DNA of 64,000 bases, from positions 992,001 to 1,056,000 of the forward strand of contig PVNU02001548.1 in the NCBI GenBank assembly GCA_003013855.2. The letters run 5' to 3'. The translations under genes and the position numbers were made by a program. This document shows, piece after piece, positions 46,031-58,500 of this stretch. Each line of letters starts with the position of its first letter. The stretch's first letter is position 1. The notes under the pieces were generated by a model. It was not told the DNA's origin. It worked only from the letters and a program-made list of their open reading frames with translations, and did no database searches. The DNA comes from Liriodendron chinense (Eukaryota; Streptophyta; Magnoliopsida; Magnoliales; Magnoliaceae).

Positions 46031-46550
46031 ATATGGGAAATGGTACTATAAGGTTGAGCTCTGGGCCCCAACTTGATGTGTGTTAGACATCTATACCGTG
46101 CATTTGGTGGGTCCTCTCTAAGTTATGGGATGTGCAAAAAATCAGTTGTATTTAAAACTAAGGTGGGCTATACCATATAAAATCATGTGAAGACATGCTT
46201 AAAACGTCTAAAAGCACTTGGTGGGGCCCACATGAGTTTTGGATACGATTGAAACTTGGTCTAAACCCTCATCCAAGTGGGACGCACACAATGGATGGGC
46301 TGGATTTATGAACCACATCTTGGTGGGCCCAATAAATGATCATGTAGGTTTTAATGGGCGGGTAACCTCTCTTAACTGTTGCCTGTGGTGCGGCCCACCT
46401 AAGTCATTGATTGACTTGATTTTTAAGCCCATGGCCCACCATGGAGTGGTGCATCTGATTAATAGGGGTAGATGTTTGACACATCACGGTGTGGCCCACA
46501 GAGCTCGACCTCATGGGAGCTCCCCATGAGGTCGACCTCATTGTACCATT
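46031..46550. repeat. MITE with GGTACTATAAGGTTGA ends, copy 2
   Basis: The left end is GGGAAATGGTACTATAAGG and the right end is GAGGTCGACCTCATTGTACC. It is followed directly by a partial third right arm (to about 46665) with ATGGCCCACCATGGAAGG. Confidence 0.7.
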
Positions 46551-47481
46551 CAGCCCATGGCCCACCATGGAAGGTGCATCTGATTGATGGCGTGGATGTC
46601 CTATGCACATTATGATAGTGCCACACAACTTGATCTCATGGAAAGCTTCCCATGAGGTCAACCTCATAATAATATATACAAAAGGTAACATTACAGGGAA
46701 TTGAGATTTGGATCACTTACCGACACTGTAATGTTTTCACTTGCTTATCTAAGGAGCATGAGACCTAAATTTGCAATGCTCATTGTACCCAACATGTAAA
46801 ACACAGTAAGTTCTGGGGTTCACTTAATTAAATATCTAAAAGTCAGGAGTGCATGTAGAACTGGTGGAATCGATAAATTGGACCGAAATCGATCAGACTA
46901 TTCTAAAGCGCACCAGTTTCGAAAATCAAAGAACTGGTTAGTTTGGTTTGGTTCTTGATTTGGAGTTTTGTAGAATCAAACCAGACTGTGAACCGAACAG
47001 GTAGAACCGAACCATGAAATCAGACCACATAACCAAATTGTGGAATTGCAGAACAAAATTGTTAAACTAGACCACAAAACTAAATCTTGGCAACAAAATC
47101 ATTTTGGGAACACAAAATGGTCATAAAAACAAACCACTGACAAGATTACTCTCCGTGGGAATTTTCAATAGGGGAGCTTGGGCTGGATTGTAAAAAGCAA
47201 AAAAGCCCCATACAATTGGGCTAAATTATAAAAAACTTAGAACCATAAAACTGAACTGGAACCGAATTGGTTTTTTTACTGTCCAATTCTGATTCGGTTC
47301 TAGGGTGTAAATAGTCCAGTTCCAATTCTGGTTTTTCTAAAGTGTTGGGAACAGTTCTTTTCAGATGGGAACAATTTGATTCCGATTTCATCCCAGAACT
47401 GAACCTGAACGAATCGTATGCATACCTATTAAAATCCACTCTATTCGTTAGGTTCTATCCCTAATTCTAGGCCTTTTGGAC
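46551..47481. other. Intergenic with GAACCGAA-rich repeat
   Basis: A partial MITE arm runs to about 46665. At 46880-47400 many GAACCGAA/GGTTC words occur, like the subterminal repeats of the AGAGGTGGGCA elements, but no ends were found. No gene was seen. Confidence 0.5.
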
Positions 47482-47760
47482 AAAAATCAGCTAGACCCAC
47501 GGCTAGAATGCTGGAAACAATGTGGATGGGATGCCAACTACAACTTTGTGTTGGGACCACCATGGTGTGTACTTATCATCGGAACCATTAACCAGGTGTA
47601 ACTCACGAGGAAGAAAAGAAGAAATAAAAACCAGCCAGATTCAAACTTTAGGTGGCCCACACAGCATGAGCTTTAAAGACTTTAGGAGAAACTTTAAGTT
47701 GATTTTACATATACAAAGTGGTCAGCCCCACATAGCATGGAGTGCTGCGTAAAGCAAGGG
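47482..47760. repeat. Short MITE related to 49854-50334
   Basis: The left arm is GGGATGCCAACTACAACTTTG, then TTGGGACCACCATGGTGTGT; the right arm is GTGGTCAGCCCCACATAGC then TGCTGCGTAAAG. Confidence 0.45.
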
Positions 47761-47881
47761 TTCTAAGCTGGGCTTGGATTTTTAACTGGTTAGCCCAGGC
47801 CCATTCAATCTGGGTCCATTTTCAGCCTTATGGTAGGAACGCGGATCCTTTCTCAGGAACTTCCTGAGACAGGAAGCTAGG

Positions 47882-48155
47882 TCGGGCCCACCGTGATGTT
47901 TGTGGGAAATCCACACCGTCCATCCGTGATGTTTATATGCCATCCATACCGTTCATACGAAAAAAAAAAGTTAGCCTGATGAAAAGCTTCTGTGGCCTCA
48001 CAAATCTTTCAACAGTGGACGTTCAATCCTCTGTTGTGCAGCCTACTTGAGTTTTGGATTTGCATCATTTTTTGTCCTATGCCTTAACACAATCTGCAAA
48101 AACGAATAGACGGAGTGGATTTTCCACAAACGGCACAGTGGGCCCCACCTAGCTG
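47882..48155. repeat. GTGGGGCCCAC-type MITE
   Basis: The left arm is GTCGGGCCCACCGTGATGTT and the right arm is ACAGTGGGCCCCACCTAGCT, about 270 bp apart. It is shorter than the other copies. Confidence 0.6.
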
Positions 48156-48219
48156 GTGAGGCTTTCGCAAGCAATCCGCGTCATTATTGTAGGACGCGGC
48201 TTTGGAGGATCCCAGATGC

Positions 48220-48745
48220 CCGGATCCACCGAGGTCGTGGATCCTGGCTGTCGGGCCCCCTCGGCGGATCCCTGACTGCGGGGCCCACTGCGGTGTATGT
48301 TCCTTACATCCATGCCGTTCATCCGTTTTGAAAGCTAATTTTAGGGCCTGATGACAAAAATGAAACTAGATCCAAATGTCAGGTAGACCATACCACAGGA
48401 AACAGTAGTGATTGACAATTAAAAACTTCTTGTGGGCCACAGAAGTTTTTGATCAAGTTCATATTTGTGTGGTCCCTTCATCTATGTATTTGTGACCTTA
48501 TTAACAGGTTGGATGGAAAATAAAATTCCGGTGGCCCCCAAGAAGTTTTTAGTGGTGGGTATGCAACCACTATTGTTTCCCGTGGTATGGTCCACCTGAG
48601 ATTTGGATCTTCTTCATTTTTTTTTTTTTGGATTATGCCTTAAAATGAGCTTTCGAAATAGATGGACGGTGTGGATATAAGGCACATACATCAAGGTGGG
48701 CCCCACAGTCAGAGATCCACTGACCTTGGATCCACCGACCGTGGA
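48220..48745. repeat. GTGGGGCCCAC-type MITE with GGATCCACC ends
   Basis: The left end is GGATCCACCGAGGTCGTGG and the right end is ACTGACCTTGGATCCACCGA, with CTGCGGGGCCCACTGCGG and its inverse just inside. It is the same end-type as 36648-37124. Confidence 0.7.
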
Positions 48746-49853
48746 GGATCATATCGTTGGTAATTCAGTCATCTCACCTCTCTAGAAAATGTGGTGCCCA
48801 CCATACACGAGTCATGCAAGTACATTCACGTGCGGCATAAAAGAACAAAAATTCCCAACCGTCCAAATCGTGGTGCTATCATGGAAGGACAATACCTCAA
48901 AAGATCAGTCTCATCAAACGATCCCAACCGTTCAATTGGTGGCCGAAAATGGATGGATAAAATGACATCCAAATTTATTCGCCGGTTTTAACCGTTAAAA
49001 TAGTCTGATCAGGATATATTTTTTAATATTCTCCATCCACAATGGGACCCATGATTTGGACGGTTCTGATTGACTTACATGTATCCCCTATATGCAGTCA
49101 GGATTGTCTTACATGCCTGCTGCTTGTAACGTGTGATTCACCAGCTTCTAAAAAAGGGTATAAAAAGATGCAGGAATCATATGATCAACCGTTGAAGATG
49201 CACAGTATACTACGGTTTTCGACCTGGAAAGATTAGGCCAATGATCTAGCGATCTAAACCGTTCATCTATTGTAAACTACCATAGATGGACCACAACCTG
49301 AAATTCTGCACCCTACACTTCCAAACGAGGCCAGCAATACACGGTCAGAAGGAGAAACACAGACACAATAGCCGGCACGCAACGTAGACTTTAAAAAGCA
49401 GATTTTTATGGAGGAGAAAACTTCGATACTCTGGCAAATTGTAATTAATGATACGCAGGTACTTAGAAATTACTTATTAGTTGTATACATCGGATATAAT
49501 TAATTCATATTAAGCCGTCCAAATCATGTATTCTAGTCTAGATGTACCATTAACAAAAAATTACACTTATTTTGTTATCTTGCTATATCGGATTGGTTGA
49601 CATTCAGTGGACGGTTAAAATGAAAAAAAATCCAACGGTCCTTTTTCGGCGAACAAGTGTTCACGAATCAAAGGTTGGGATTGTTCAATCACTGCAAATT
49701 TGGGCAATTCACTTAGTGATCTTGGGCTCCACAATTCTGTCGGTTATACAATGTCTGAGTGCCTGCGTATCAAGCCTCATACAACCTGAGTATCAAATAA
49801 CTCCGCTTCATGAAATAGTCAAGAGACCAGATTCCTCACGACACCTGTTTCAC
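48746..49853. other. Intergenic, no recognised gene
   Basis: Several 60-100 residue frames exist, but none shows a signal peptide, domain or family motif. Confidence 0.5.
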
Positions 49854-50334
49854 GGCAACGCGTAAAACAATCAAGCTCTGTGGGACCCACCCCCACCAGT
49901 TGTATAAGTAAAATCCACCCGTTCATCAGGTTTATCATCGATTTTAGAACCTTGGATGAAAAATAAATTAAGATCTACAACTCAGGTGGGCAACACAGCA
50001 GGAAACAATGGGGATGGGATGCCATCCATTGGTTTGTGTGTGGGGCCACCATAACCTGTATTTTTCATCAAACCAGATAACTCACCAGGAAGAGGTGAAG
50101 AGACAAAAATGAGCCTGATTGAAAACTCAAGCGGGTCACACCGAGTGAACTCAGAGTTTTTAGGAGCACTTTTACGTTTTTAGCATTGATGTGGCCTATA
50201 TAGGATATTTTATGCGGCTGATATTTTTCCGTATCATTCAAATAAAATTTCTCACATGACGTACGGAATGGATTTAAATTTAGAAATGGTGGGACCCACA
50301 TAGGTCGGGTGTTTTACGCAGCTGCGTAAACGCA
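49854..50334. repeat. MITE with GCGTAAAAC ends
   Basis: The left end is GGCAACGCGTAAAACAATC and the right end is GGTGTTTTACGCAGCTGCG. CTGTGGGACCCACC and GGTGGGACCCACATAGG form the inner arms. Confidence 0.65.
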
Positions 50335-50377
50335 GGTGTTGGTGCGATTCCGGTCCATGTCCACAGTTGCATCACAT

Positions 50378-50907
50378 GGGAAGCGGAATACGTGCGGCCC
50401 CAGCCTCACCCAACACAGTGCAGGCCTAGACCGTCGGAGACCTTCTTCATGTATGTATTGTATATCCACGCCGTCCATCCGTTTTTTCAGCTTAATTTAG
50501 TAACAAAACAAAAAATACTTTGAAGCAGATCCAAATTTCAGTTGGACCACACAACAGGAGGCAGAGGTGACTGACCATTAAAAACTTATTGTGGGCCATA
50601 AAAATCTTGGATCAATCCGATATTTATTTTTTTTTCCTTTTTTCCAGGTCCGTGTGACCTTATCAACAGGTTGGATGTAACATAAAAATTACTGTGGACG
50701 CTACTAAGTTTTTAACGGTGGTCATTTAATCACCACGATTTCCTTTGGTGCAGTCCACTTGAGATTTGGATGTTCTTTATTTATGGGCTCAAATGATCTG
50801 GAAAAACGGATGGACGGTGTGGATATACAAAACGTACATTAAGGTGGGCTCTACGGTCAGGGACGCGCCGTGTCGGGCGAGGCCGGGGCTGAACGGAATC
50901 CGTTCCC
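50378..50907. mobile_element. GGGAGCGGATT-type MITE in the GT64 promoter, 9-bp TSD
   Basis: The 530-bp element starts GGGAAGCGGAATACG and ends GAATCCGTTCCC. The flanks are GCATCACAT and GCATCACAC (8 of 9). It ends about 340 bp before the start codon of the GT64 gene, so it probably forms the distal promoter or borders the transcription start. Confidence 0.85.
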
Positions 50908-51073
50908 GCATCACACACCAACGGTCCTGACCCGTGGGCCCCACTTGTCCGACACTAAAACCCGAGTACAGGCCGACGGTCGAGGATACAAAAATTGTTC
51001 AGCAGTTGCAGCGGATCACCAACCATAAGAACAACGGCACAAGAGCAACTTCCAGTATCAGCAGCGGCTGAAA

Positions 51074-51094
51074 GACTCTCTCTCTCTCTCTCTG
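51074..51094 (+). promoter_or_regulatory. CT-rich stretch in GT64 5' region
   Basis: A pyrimidine run (CTCTCTCTCTCTCTCTCTGT) lies 153-173 bp before the start codon. Y-patches like this are typical of plant core promoters and 5' leaders. No clear TATA box was found. Confidence 0.4.
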
Positions 51095-51181
51095 TGGAAG
51101 ATCGATAGCTAGGGTTTCCATTTCCTACTCAAACGCCCAACATCCGTACTCGCTTTGAATCCGATCCGACCGCGGCCGAGC

Positions 51182-51196
51182 ATGGAATTGGGTTGA
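51182..51196 (+). other. Upstream ORF 1 of GT64 gene (4 codons)
   Basis: ATG GAA TTG GGT TGA ends 50 bp before the main start codon, in the region expected to be 5' leader. Confidence 0.45.
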
Positions 51197-51233
51197 TCGT
51201 CCCCTCCCAAGACCAGATCTTGGCCGTCCATTG

Positions 51234-51296
51234 ATGGAGGCGGGCGATGGCTGCCATAGGAATGAGAGACGCCATTTCCATAGCAGTCGGAAGTAG
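51234..51296 (+). other. Upstream ORF 2, overlapping the GT64 start
   Basis: An ATG 13 bases before the main ATG opens a 20-codon frame that ends at TAG 51294-51296, inside the main coding region in another frame. Its context (TTGATGG) is weaker than that of the main start (GCGATGGCT), so it could lower translation. Confidence 0.5.
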
Positions 51297-51521
51297 CAGC
51301 AGCGATCTGTACTCGCCGGCGAAGGAGAAGGCCGCGACGAGAGGCGTCTACAATAGCCGCTCCCCGCTGCTGTGGCGGGCCCGGAAACTACTCGGTGCGA
51401 CCAAATTGAGGCTCCTTCTGGCCGCTTGCGTGGCCTTCGCCATCCTTCTCATCGCCAGCAGGGCCAGCTCGTTGATGGGATGGGACCTCCATCCCTCTTC
51501 GTCCGTTTCTTCTCCTTCCAG
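51247..51521 (+). CDS. GMT1: GT64 exon 1 (cytosolic tail, TM helix, stem)
   Basis: It encodes residues 1-91 plus two bases of Arg92. A Ser-rich N terminus is followed by RARKLLGATK and the membrane helix LLLAACVAFAILLIA. The donor is CCAG/GTATAA. Confidence 0.85.
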
Positions 51522-51699
51522 GTATAAATTCTCATCATTTCTTTGTATCTTCTCCTGCGGATATTGGATCATGAAACTGGATTTGTAGGCAATTGGCTGC
51601 TTATTTATTGTTTAAAGTTTCGATCTTTGGTAGCTAATTCTAATGACTGGTGGTGCTTAACCCACAATTTTTTTTTGTTCTCTTTTTTTGTTGATTTGT

Positions 51700-51731
<32 letters not shown>

Positions 51732-52495
51732 TTTTTTTTCATTTTCTTGTGCTTTTTTCCTGGCTGGATCGTTATATAGGTTAGGTTGAGTAGAAACCAG
51801 TCATTTAAGTCAATGAGGTCTACTTGACTGCTATTGAGGAGCAAATGTCATGTAATCTAATTCCACAACCGATAGATTTGAGGTTTTGTTGCTTAGACGT
51901 AGTTTAGTTGAGTGTACAGAGAGTTTAGAGGTCGTATTGGAATCTGTAAACACCTCACCTGGTAATGGAATAATCAATCATACACGACCAACCCGCAAAC
52001 CCAGAATTGCACGCCCTGTTCAAATCTAGATAAGTCCATCCCAGAACATCCCCAACCCAGGGCCTGATCCAAGCCATCCAAACTCTGAAATAAGGCCAGA
52101 TTGGCCATCTGGTGGCAGTGGAAATCTTGTTTCCACTGGCACATTTTCTCCTCCAAAATACTACCAAATGTCCTTGCAATCAATGGCCAATCAGTTAGAT
52201 GTCAAGGATTTGGTCGAAGATCACACTCCAAGCCATTTTCAACCCTTGTTACCAAAAATCCTTAAAGAAAGTTACTTTACATCTTTACCCTTAAAAGTTC
52301 ACCAAAATTAGCAAGCTAACTACCCAATGAGAAGGTGCCATGTGTCCAAAAGCTTCCAAGAGCTAATCAAAACAGGCCATATGCCATTTTATTCCTCACC
52401 TACTCCTAACCAAAATGCCATCACCTCCAACTATAGATGCCCCTCACGGCCTCACTCCTCCCATTTCCAACACACCACTACAACACCAAGCTTAG

Positions 52496-52542
<47 letters not shown>

Positions 52543-55500
52543 AAAACCAAGTTTAGAAGACTTGGTGAAGACGTCCTAGAGATTAATACCGAAATGCTCC
52601 TCTGTCTTTAAGATTACCCTACCACAAGTTCTGTGGAGAAGGTCCCAGGAGTAGTGCTCGAATCGAAAAGCTCTGGTCACCTTCTCTACCTGAGGAGTGG
52701 TAGTGTTCTTCCTTCCTTGCATACATATCCAATCAGGGCCCGTTATCTAATAATTGAAAATAGGGCTGTAAATGGGTCAGCGGACCCGATGGGGTACCTG
52801 GACTCAACCCATTTAGACCCGACCTAGACCCGACCCATTTGTTAAATGGTACGGGTCTGGGTCCAAGAATAGACCCAATTGCTAAACGGGTCTGGGTCTG
52901 GTTTCCTTTATATTGGGCCCGACCTGACCCGACCCGACCCGACCCGAACCCATTTAGTAAGTAGTCGGGTTTGGTCTGTTTCAAGGGACCTTGTCCAGCC
53001 CAAACTCGTCCAGACCCGGTTTTAAGCCTTGTAAAATGCTTGCATACTTGATCCAGACCTGGATCCATTAGACCCGACCCATTTATAAATGGGTCTGGGT
53101 GGATCTCCCTCTACCAGACCCGGACCCATTTATAAATGGGTCTGATGGGTTGACTCGGACCCGACCCGGACCTGCCCATTTAGTAAAAGTGTCTAGGTCT
53201 AAAATTTGGACCCAGACCTGTTTAGTAAATGGGCGGGTCTGGTTTTGGCTAAACTCGCCCCAAACCCGACCATTTACAGCCCTAATTGAAAATCTTGTGG
53301 AGTAGAGTTGGATATCTAGTAATTCCGATTTTCTTCTATCTTGGAGAAGTGTCAAAGTTCTTCCTTCTCCATTCGCATCTCCAAGCCCTCGGTTAACCCG
53401 AACAACTCCTTTACTGTTTTCTTTTTCATTGCTTTTTTGCTTACCGCATTACTACATTTACCCTTTCCATATACCCCTAGTAGTTTTGCTTTATTGCTTG
53501 CTTTATTTATTTATTTTCTAGTAATAATCACAAATAATCTTAAATCTCAGAAAGTAGAGACCGTATGTTTGCATGGGTGGGGAAGAGTGCCTCACACATT
53601 CCTTCCTCGTAATCTAGGCCCTTACTTAGAATCTACGGACCTAGACCATGTGGAGTTATTTAAATCAAAACTGCACATCTTGACCCCTAGGTCACCATGG
53701 TTCCATAGTGCCTGTTGTAGATTATGAGATTTTGGTTAGTGAGGACTCAAAAACAATTTTCATATCCTCCTGCTGCATCTTCGCTTCCGGTGCACAACCT
53801 CCCCCGTGTCTGTTCCACAGAATCACATTGGAAGCATTAAGAGTAAGTGATGATCAGAGGTTTGGTGAAAGATGTAGAGCTTATTGTTGGAGGTTGTTTA
53901 CCAAAGATTGTAGAACTGGTATATGACAAAGTGGAGCCTTAGGTTGTGGTATTGGGAAGGTATTTTTATTATTGTAGAACTTTGGGCAAGGGACACGATG
54001 CAGCCTGTAATTGGGAGAAATTGTTCTCCACTGTTGACCATTGAGCAGCCTGTGATCATGAGCCTCAGAGACCCAGGATTTCAAACCATCATGCTGGATC
54101 ATCGTTTTTGACCCTCAAGGACAGTGATTGTGATCATGGTCGTGTGAAGAATGGGCCACCAGTAGGGGTCACACGTGCAAAGTTCTCTAGTTGACTCCCA
54201 ACTCAGCTTAGTTTCTTAGATATATTTAATCCTAGTTTTTAGTTATCTAAATATAGTTTAAGTGTCCCTTTGTATTGCCATCACTTATCTTGCATTCCAT
54301 TTTTGGGATATTAGATGATATCAGAACAACAGATAATTGGTCCCGTTTGAAAGCCCATTGAGGTAACCTCCCAATGGAGCCCAAGATCTTGTAATTCAGA
54401 TACCGTTTGAGTGAGTTATGGAAATTTACCATCAGCATGTATGGTTGTGATGAGGTTAATGACTATTTTGGCTATTCCTATTTTATTGAGGTACATGGTG
54501 AAGATTAGAAGTAATGGATGGTTAAGGATTATATTAGGGTTTCTTTGCTTTAATAAATCGTACATAATCATGTTAATGACTTGTTGATTGATTTTGATTT
54601 GCTAGAAGAAAGGTTGAATTAACTTTCAAAAAAAAAGGAAAAAAAGGTTGAATTCTATCACTAAAGTTTCAGCTGGTGTGTGCGGTGTGCCCAATTTGTT
54701 GAAGTTTTACACTCGTTGATGCTGAGCCACTCGCAGATGTCACGTAGCTGTGGTTTCTGAAAATCCATCACTGAGCACGCTTGTGTGATTTTGAAGCCTA
54801 TCTCGTTGTTGTTGATTTTGGTTGATGTTTCCACTACAAACTTGCTGCAGCTGTTTATTTTTATGAATAGACCTGCATTAGGAAGTAAGAAGTAGCTTTA
54901 ATTCATAAAAAAGTGAAGGAAGCTTCTGGCAAGGATGTTAAAAAGAAAGGTTATGATGATAGATCATATACCAAAAGGGGTGTGGAAGATACTTTTTGGA
55001 GTCATATTAGCTTGGTTAACTATTCATTTTAACAGATTTTTGTCAATAAAGAAAATTCTAAGAGAACAGAGTAGAAGCATCTTTATACCTGGGTTCGGAG
55101 CCTTGCCTCGTTGGTAGACTCTGCGGAGTTTTAACAGGGGGTCTTGGTTTCGAAACCCATCAGTGGTGAAAATCCACGCTACTAACAGCACCAGTGGGTG
55201 CGTTGCATGACTGACTGGGTGGGTGTGTTGCGCGATTGACTGGGTGGGTGTGTTGCATGACTGACCAAAAAAAAAAAAAGCATCTTTATACCTATCTATA
55301 TGAATAAAGGAGATGTAAAAGTTGAATGAACTATTGACAGATCAAAATTATGGACCATGCTATGAAGCTCTAGGAGAGGATGGTGGATGAAACAAAGATA
55401 TCACAGAATCAATTTGGTTTTGTGCAAGTGAAACCAATATGCAAGTTTGTTTCTTTAGTTAGGTAATTGTGGGAATTAGATAGAGAAAAGAGGAAGAATC

Positions 55501-58500
55501 TACGTGCTCCTTTTATACATAAGATAACAGATAAGGTAGAGTTACCTAGGGAGGTTATGTGGTGGGTTCTAAGAAGGAAATGGCTCTGGTAATGACATAT
55601 CAACATCACTAAGGACATGTATGAAGGTCCTATTACAAGAGTGAAAGTGACTTATTGTGAAATTGATGAGTTTCCTATAATGGTATGTCTTAATTAGCGG
55701 TCAATGCTAAGCCCTTACATTCTTTGCACTTACTTATAGATGAATTACCTGCCAATATTCAGGAACTGGTTCCTCTATTGTTTGTCAATGAGACTAGAGA
55801 TTAGGCAAATTCTAAATTAGAAAGGCTCTAATTATTGTGAAATTGATGAGTTTCCTATAATGGTATGTCTTAATTAGCGGTCAATGCTAAGCCCTTACAT
55901 TCTTTGCACTTACTTATAGATGAATTACCTGCCAATATTCAGGAACTGGTTCCTCTATTGTTTGTCAATGAGACCAGAGATCAGGCAAATTCTAAATTAG
56001 AAAGGCTCTAATCATGGTTCTAAATATCGTCTGATGTGACTTGGTATTGTTTGAGTCGTATAGCTTTCAATTTGAAAGGAAACGACCCATCGTATCGACA
56101 CCGGATCCTGACGCCATCATAAACATGGTTAAAAAAAAAACATATTTGGAATCCTCTAAATATTTGGGTTTTCCCATATTTTGTTTTTCGTTTTTCCTTT
56201 TTTTTTTTTTTTTTTGTACACAAAAAATAAATAAATCTGATTGTTACAGGGGCATAAAGGCCATTATAACCCCCTGCTAATGGTATCGGTGGTCATTGTT
56301 ATGCTCACCAATACCCTTACAGCACACCTTGGACTTCACAGGGAACGCCTTGTATAATTTAATGGAAGACCATGTCAGAATGAATGAGGGATGCGTATAT
56401 TGAAGCATCCGTAGGTAGGACATGTAAGTATGACACACGGAGTTTAAGGTGTTTACAAAATGTGTTTAGAAGAACTCGCGAAAATATTTTTGTGTTGTTG
56501 TTTATGTCATTTGGCATGTTGGTGCCTTTTTAAAAAAAAAGATTTGGTACTTTGGTACCATTGGGAATTCGAGATTTTCAAATCATTGCATAACGTGAAG
56601 TGTTTATATTTGAAATGTATAGATGCCTCAGCCTCATCCTCATCCTCATCCTCATCCTCATCATGCCCTTGTACGAACTTGTGGGGTTGGCTTTACGAAT
56701 CCTGTTTCTCTAACCATTTCTAAAGCCCTATCCTCAGCAAGTAAACAGAACATTGTGGAGGCCTGCCTTGCTGGCAGTAATTTGAACAGTTTGGAAGGAG
56801 CAAAGCAATGGGATATTCCATAACAGAGCTGAATGAGGACATGGTCTTTTTGTAGCAAGGGGATAAGTGGTGTCACGGGCCTTATAGGCAAACATCTACT
56901 TGGAGGGTGCCATGAAGAGCTCTTAGAGGGTTGTTGAGTCAGCTTTGTTTACAGATTGATGACCCCTAGTCACCAGCCCTTCCCATTTTATTGTCTTTTT
57001 TGGCCCTGTAATCTAATCTTTTACTGCTCCCATTGGCATTTTCCTTGATAAACTGTATTATCTTTCCCAAAAAAAAAAAAAAAAAAAAACCATATCTAAG
57101 ACACCATACTTAGTGAACAAGCCTTTGTATCCTTTTCACCACCTTTATCCAAGTCGTTTTGGGTTTTCTTCTTATCTTGTTCTCTGATCCTTCAACTCCA
57201 ATCAACGTTCCCCACCTTACAAGAGCTCTCCAGTTTTTGTTGCACATGATCGAACCATCTCAAATTTATAGATAAATATTGTATATTTCCATGCGGTGAT
57301 CCAAGATTGAAATTCTATTCATGGATTCCATGGATGGTTATTCAATGTCCCTCACCTAAGGTTGCTTTTTGTCAACTTTAAAGGTTAGTGACAGAGGGTG
57401 CCAATTACCAGCTGAGTGCTCCGTCAATATTTCATATGAAATGATGGAAGTCTCCGTAAGGATTGGAAATGTGGGGTAACGAAGCTAGTCTTCTCTTTAA
57501 TTGTATGATATTCCAAAACATTTAAAATGAAGTATTTAACTTTCTTTTATTGTTTTGTTCGGTTTTAAATCAGGAACAATGCCTGGGCTTACATGTTATA
57601 TCATGTTCCTCCCTGCTGCTGGCATGATCCTAGCTTTCCTTTTCTTTTTATGCAATTATCCTCAGTACTGCACCATGCTATTACATTGGTTGGTTTGTTT
57701 TTCTCCTGAAAGTAAAGCAATTTTGTCTGGTTTACACTGAACCAGAAAGCAACTCTGCAGTCTTCTTGCTTAGTCTTAAGAATGCCATTCTTAATTAATC
57801 AAATATTCTTCTAATACATGATTGCAAAATTTCTAGAATGATACCTTCTAATGCTTCCTATTCTTCCTTTCTTTTTCCCCCTTGTAGGGGAGGCTACACG
57901 GTGCTGATTAACACTTGGAAGCGCAACTCTCTTCTCAAGCAAGCTGTGGCTCATTATGCATCTTGTAGAGGGACTGATGCAATACGTGTGGTGTGGAGTG
58001 AAACTGATCCACCATCAGAAAGTTTGAAAGCCTATCTTAAGAAGATTGTACTGTCAAAGTCTAGTGCTCACAAACCTAACTTCAGGTTTGACCTGCATGA
58101 GGAGGATAATTTGAATAACAGATTTAAGCCAATCAAGGACCTTAGAACAGATGCAATTTTTTCGGTTGATGATGATGTTATTGTTCCTTGCTCGACTTTG
58201 GACTTTGCATTCACTGTATGGCAAAGTGCTCCAGATACAATGGTGGGATTTGTTCCGCGTATGCATTGGTTGGATGAAGAGGTGCGTTGAATTTTTCATT
58301 GTGGAAAGCAATTGGGTGGAATATATCAAGAAAATGAAGATTATGTTGTTTGCATGTTGTTTCATTGCAATGCAGCTTGATTTTCAAAGAACCCAAAACT
58401 GCATTATTTGTTTATACTTCCTTTACCTTTAATTATATAAGTGTAATGCTAAAATATTATTCATCTGCATGCCCATTTGTGAAGTAAATTCACATTTTCA

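Noticed and set aside
53341..53727. 128-residue frame with a hydrophobic stretch in GT64 intron 1
   Set aside because: No family motif, no splice logic with the GT64 exons, and a setting of repeats; probably retroelement DNA.
55091..55278. Possible tRNA gene from A- and B-box-like motifs
   Set aside because: No cloverleaf or anticodon arm can be formed, and the poly(A) tail with 15-bp target duplication shows a SINE.
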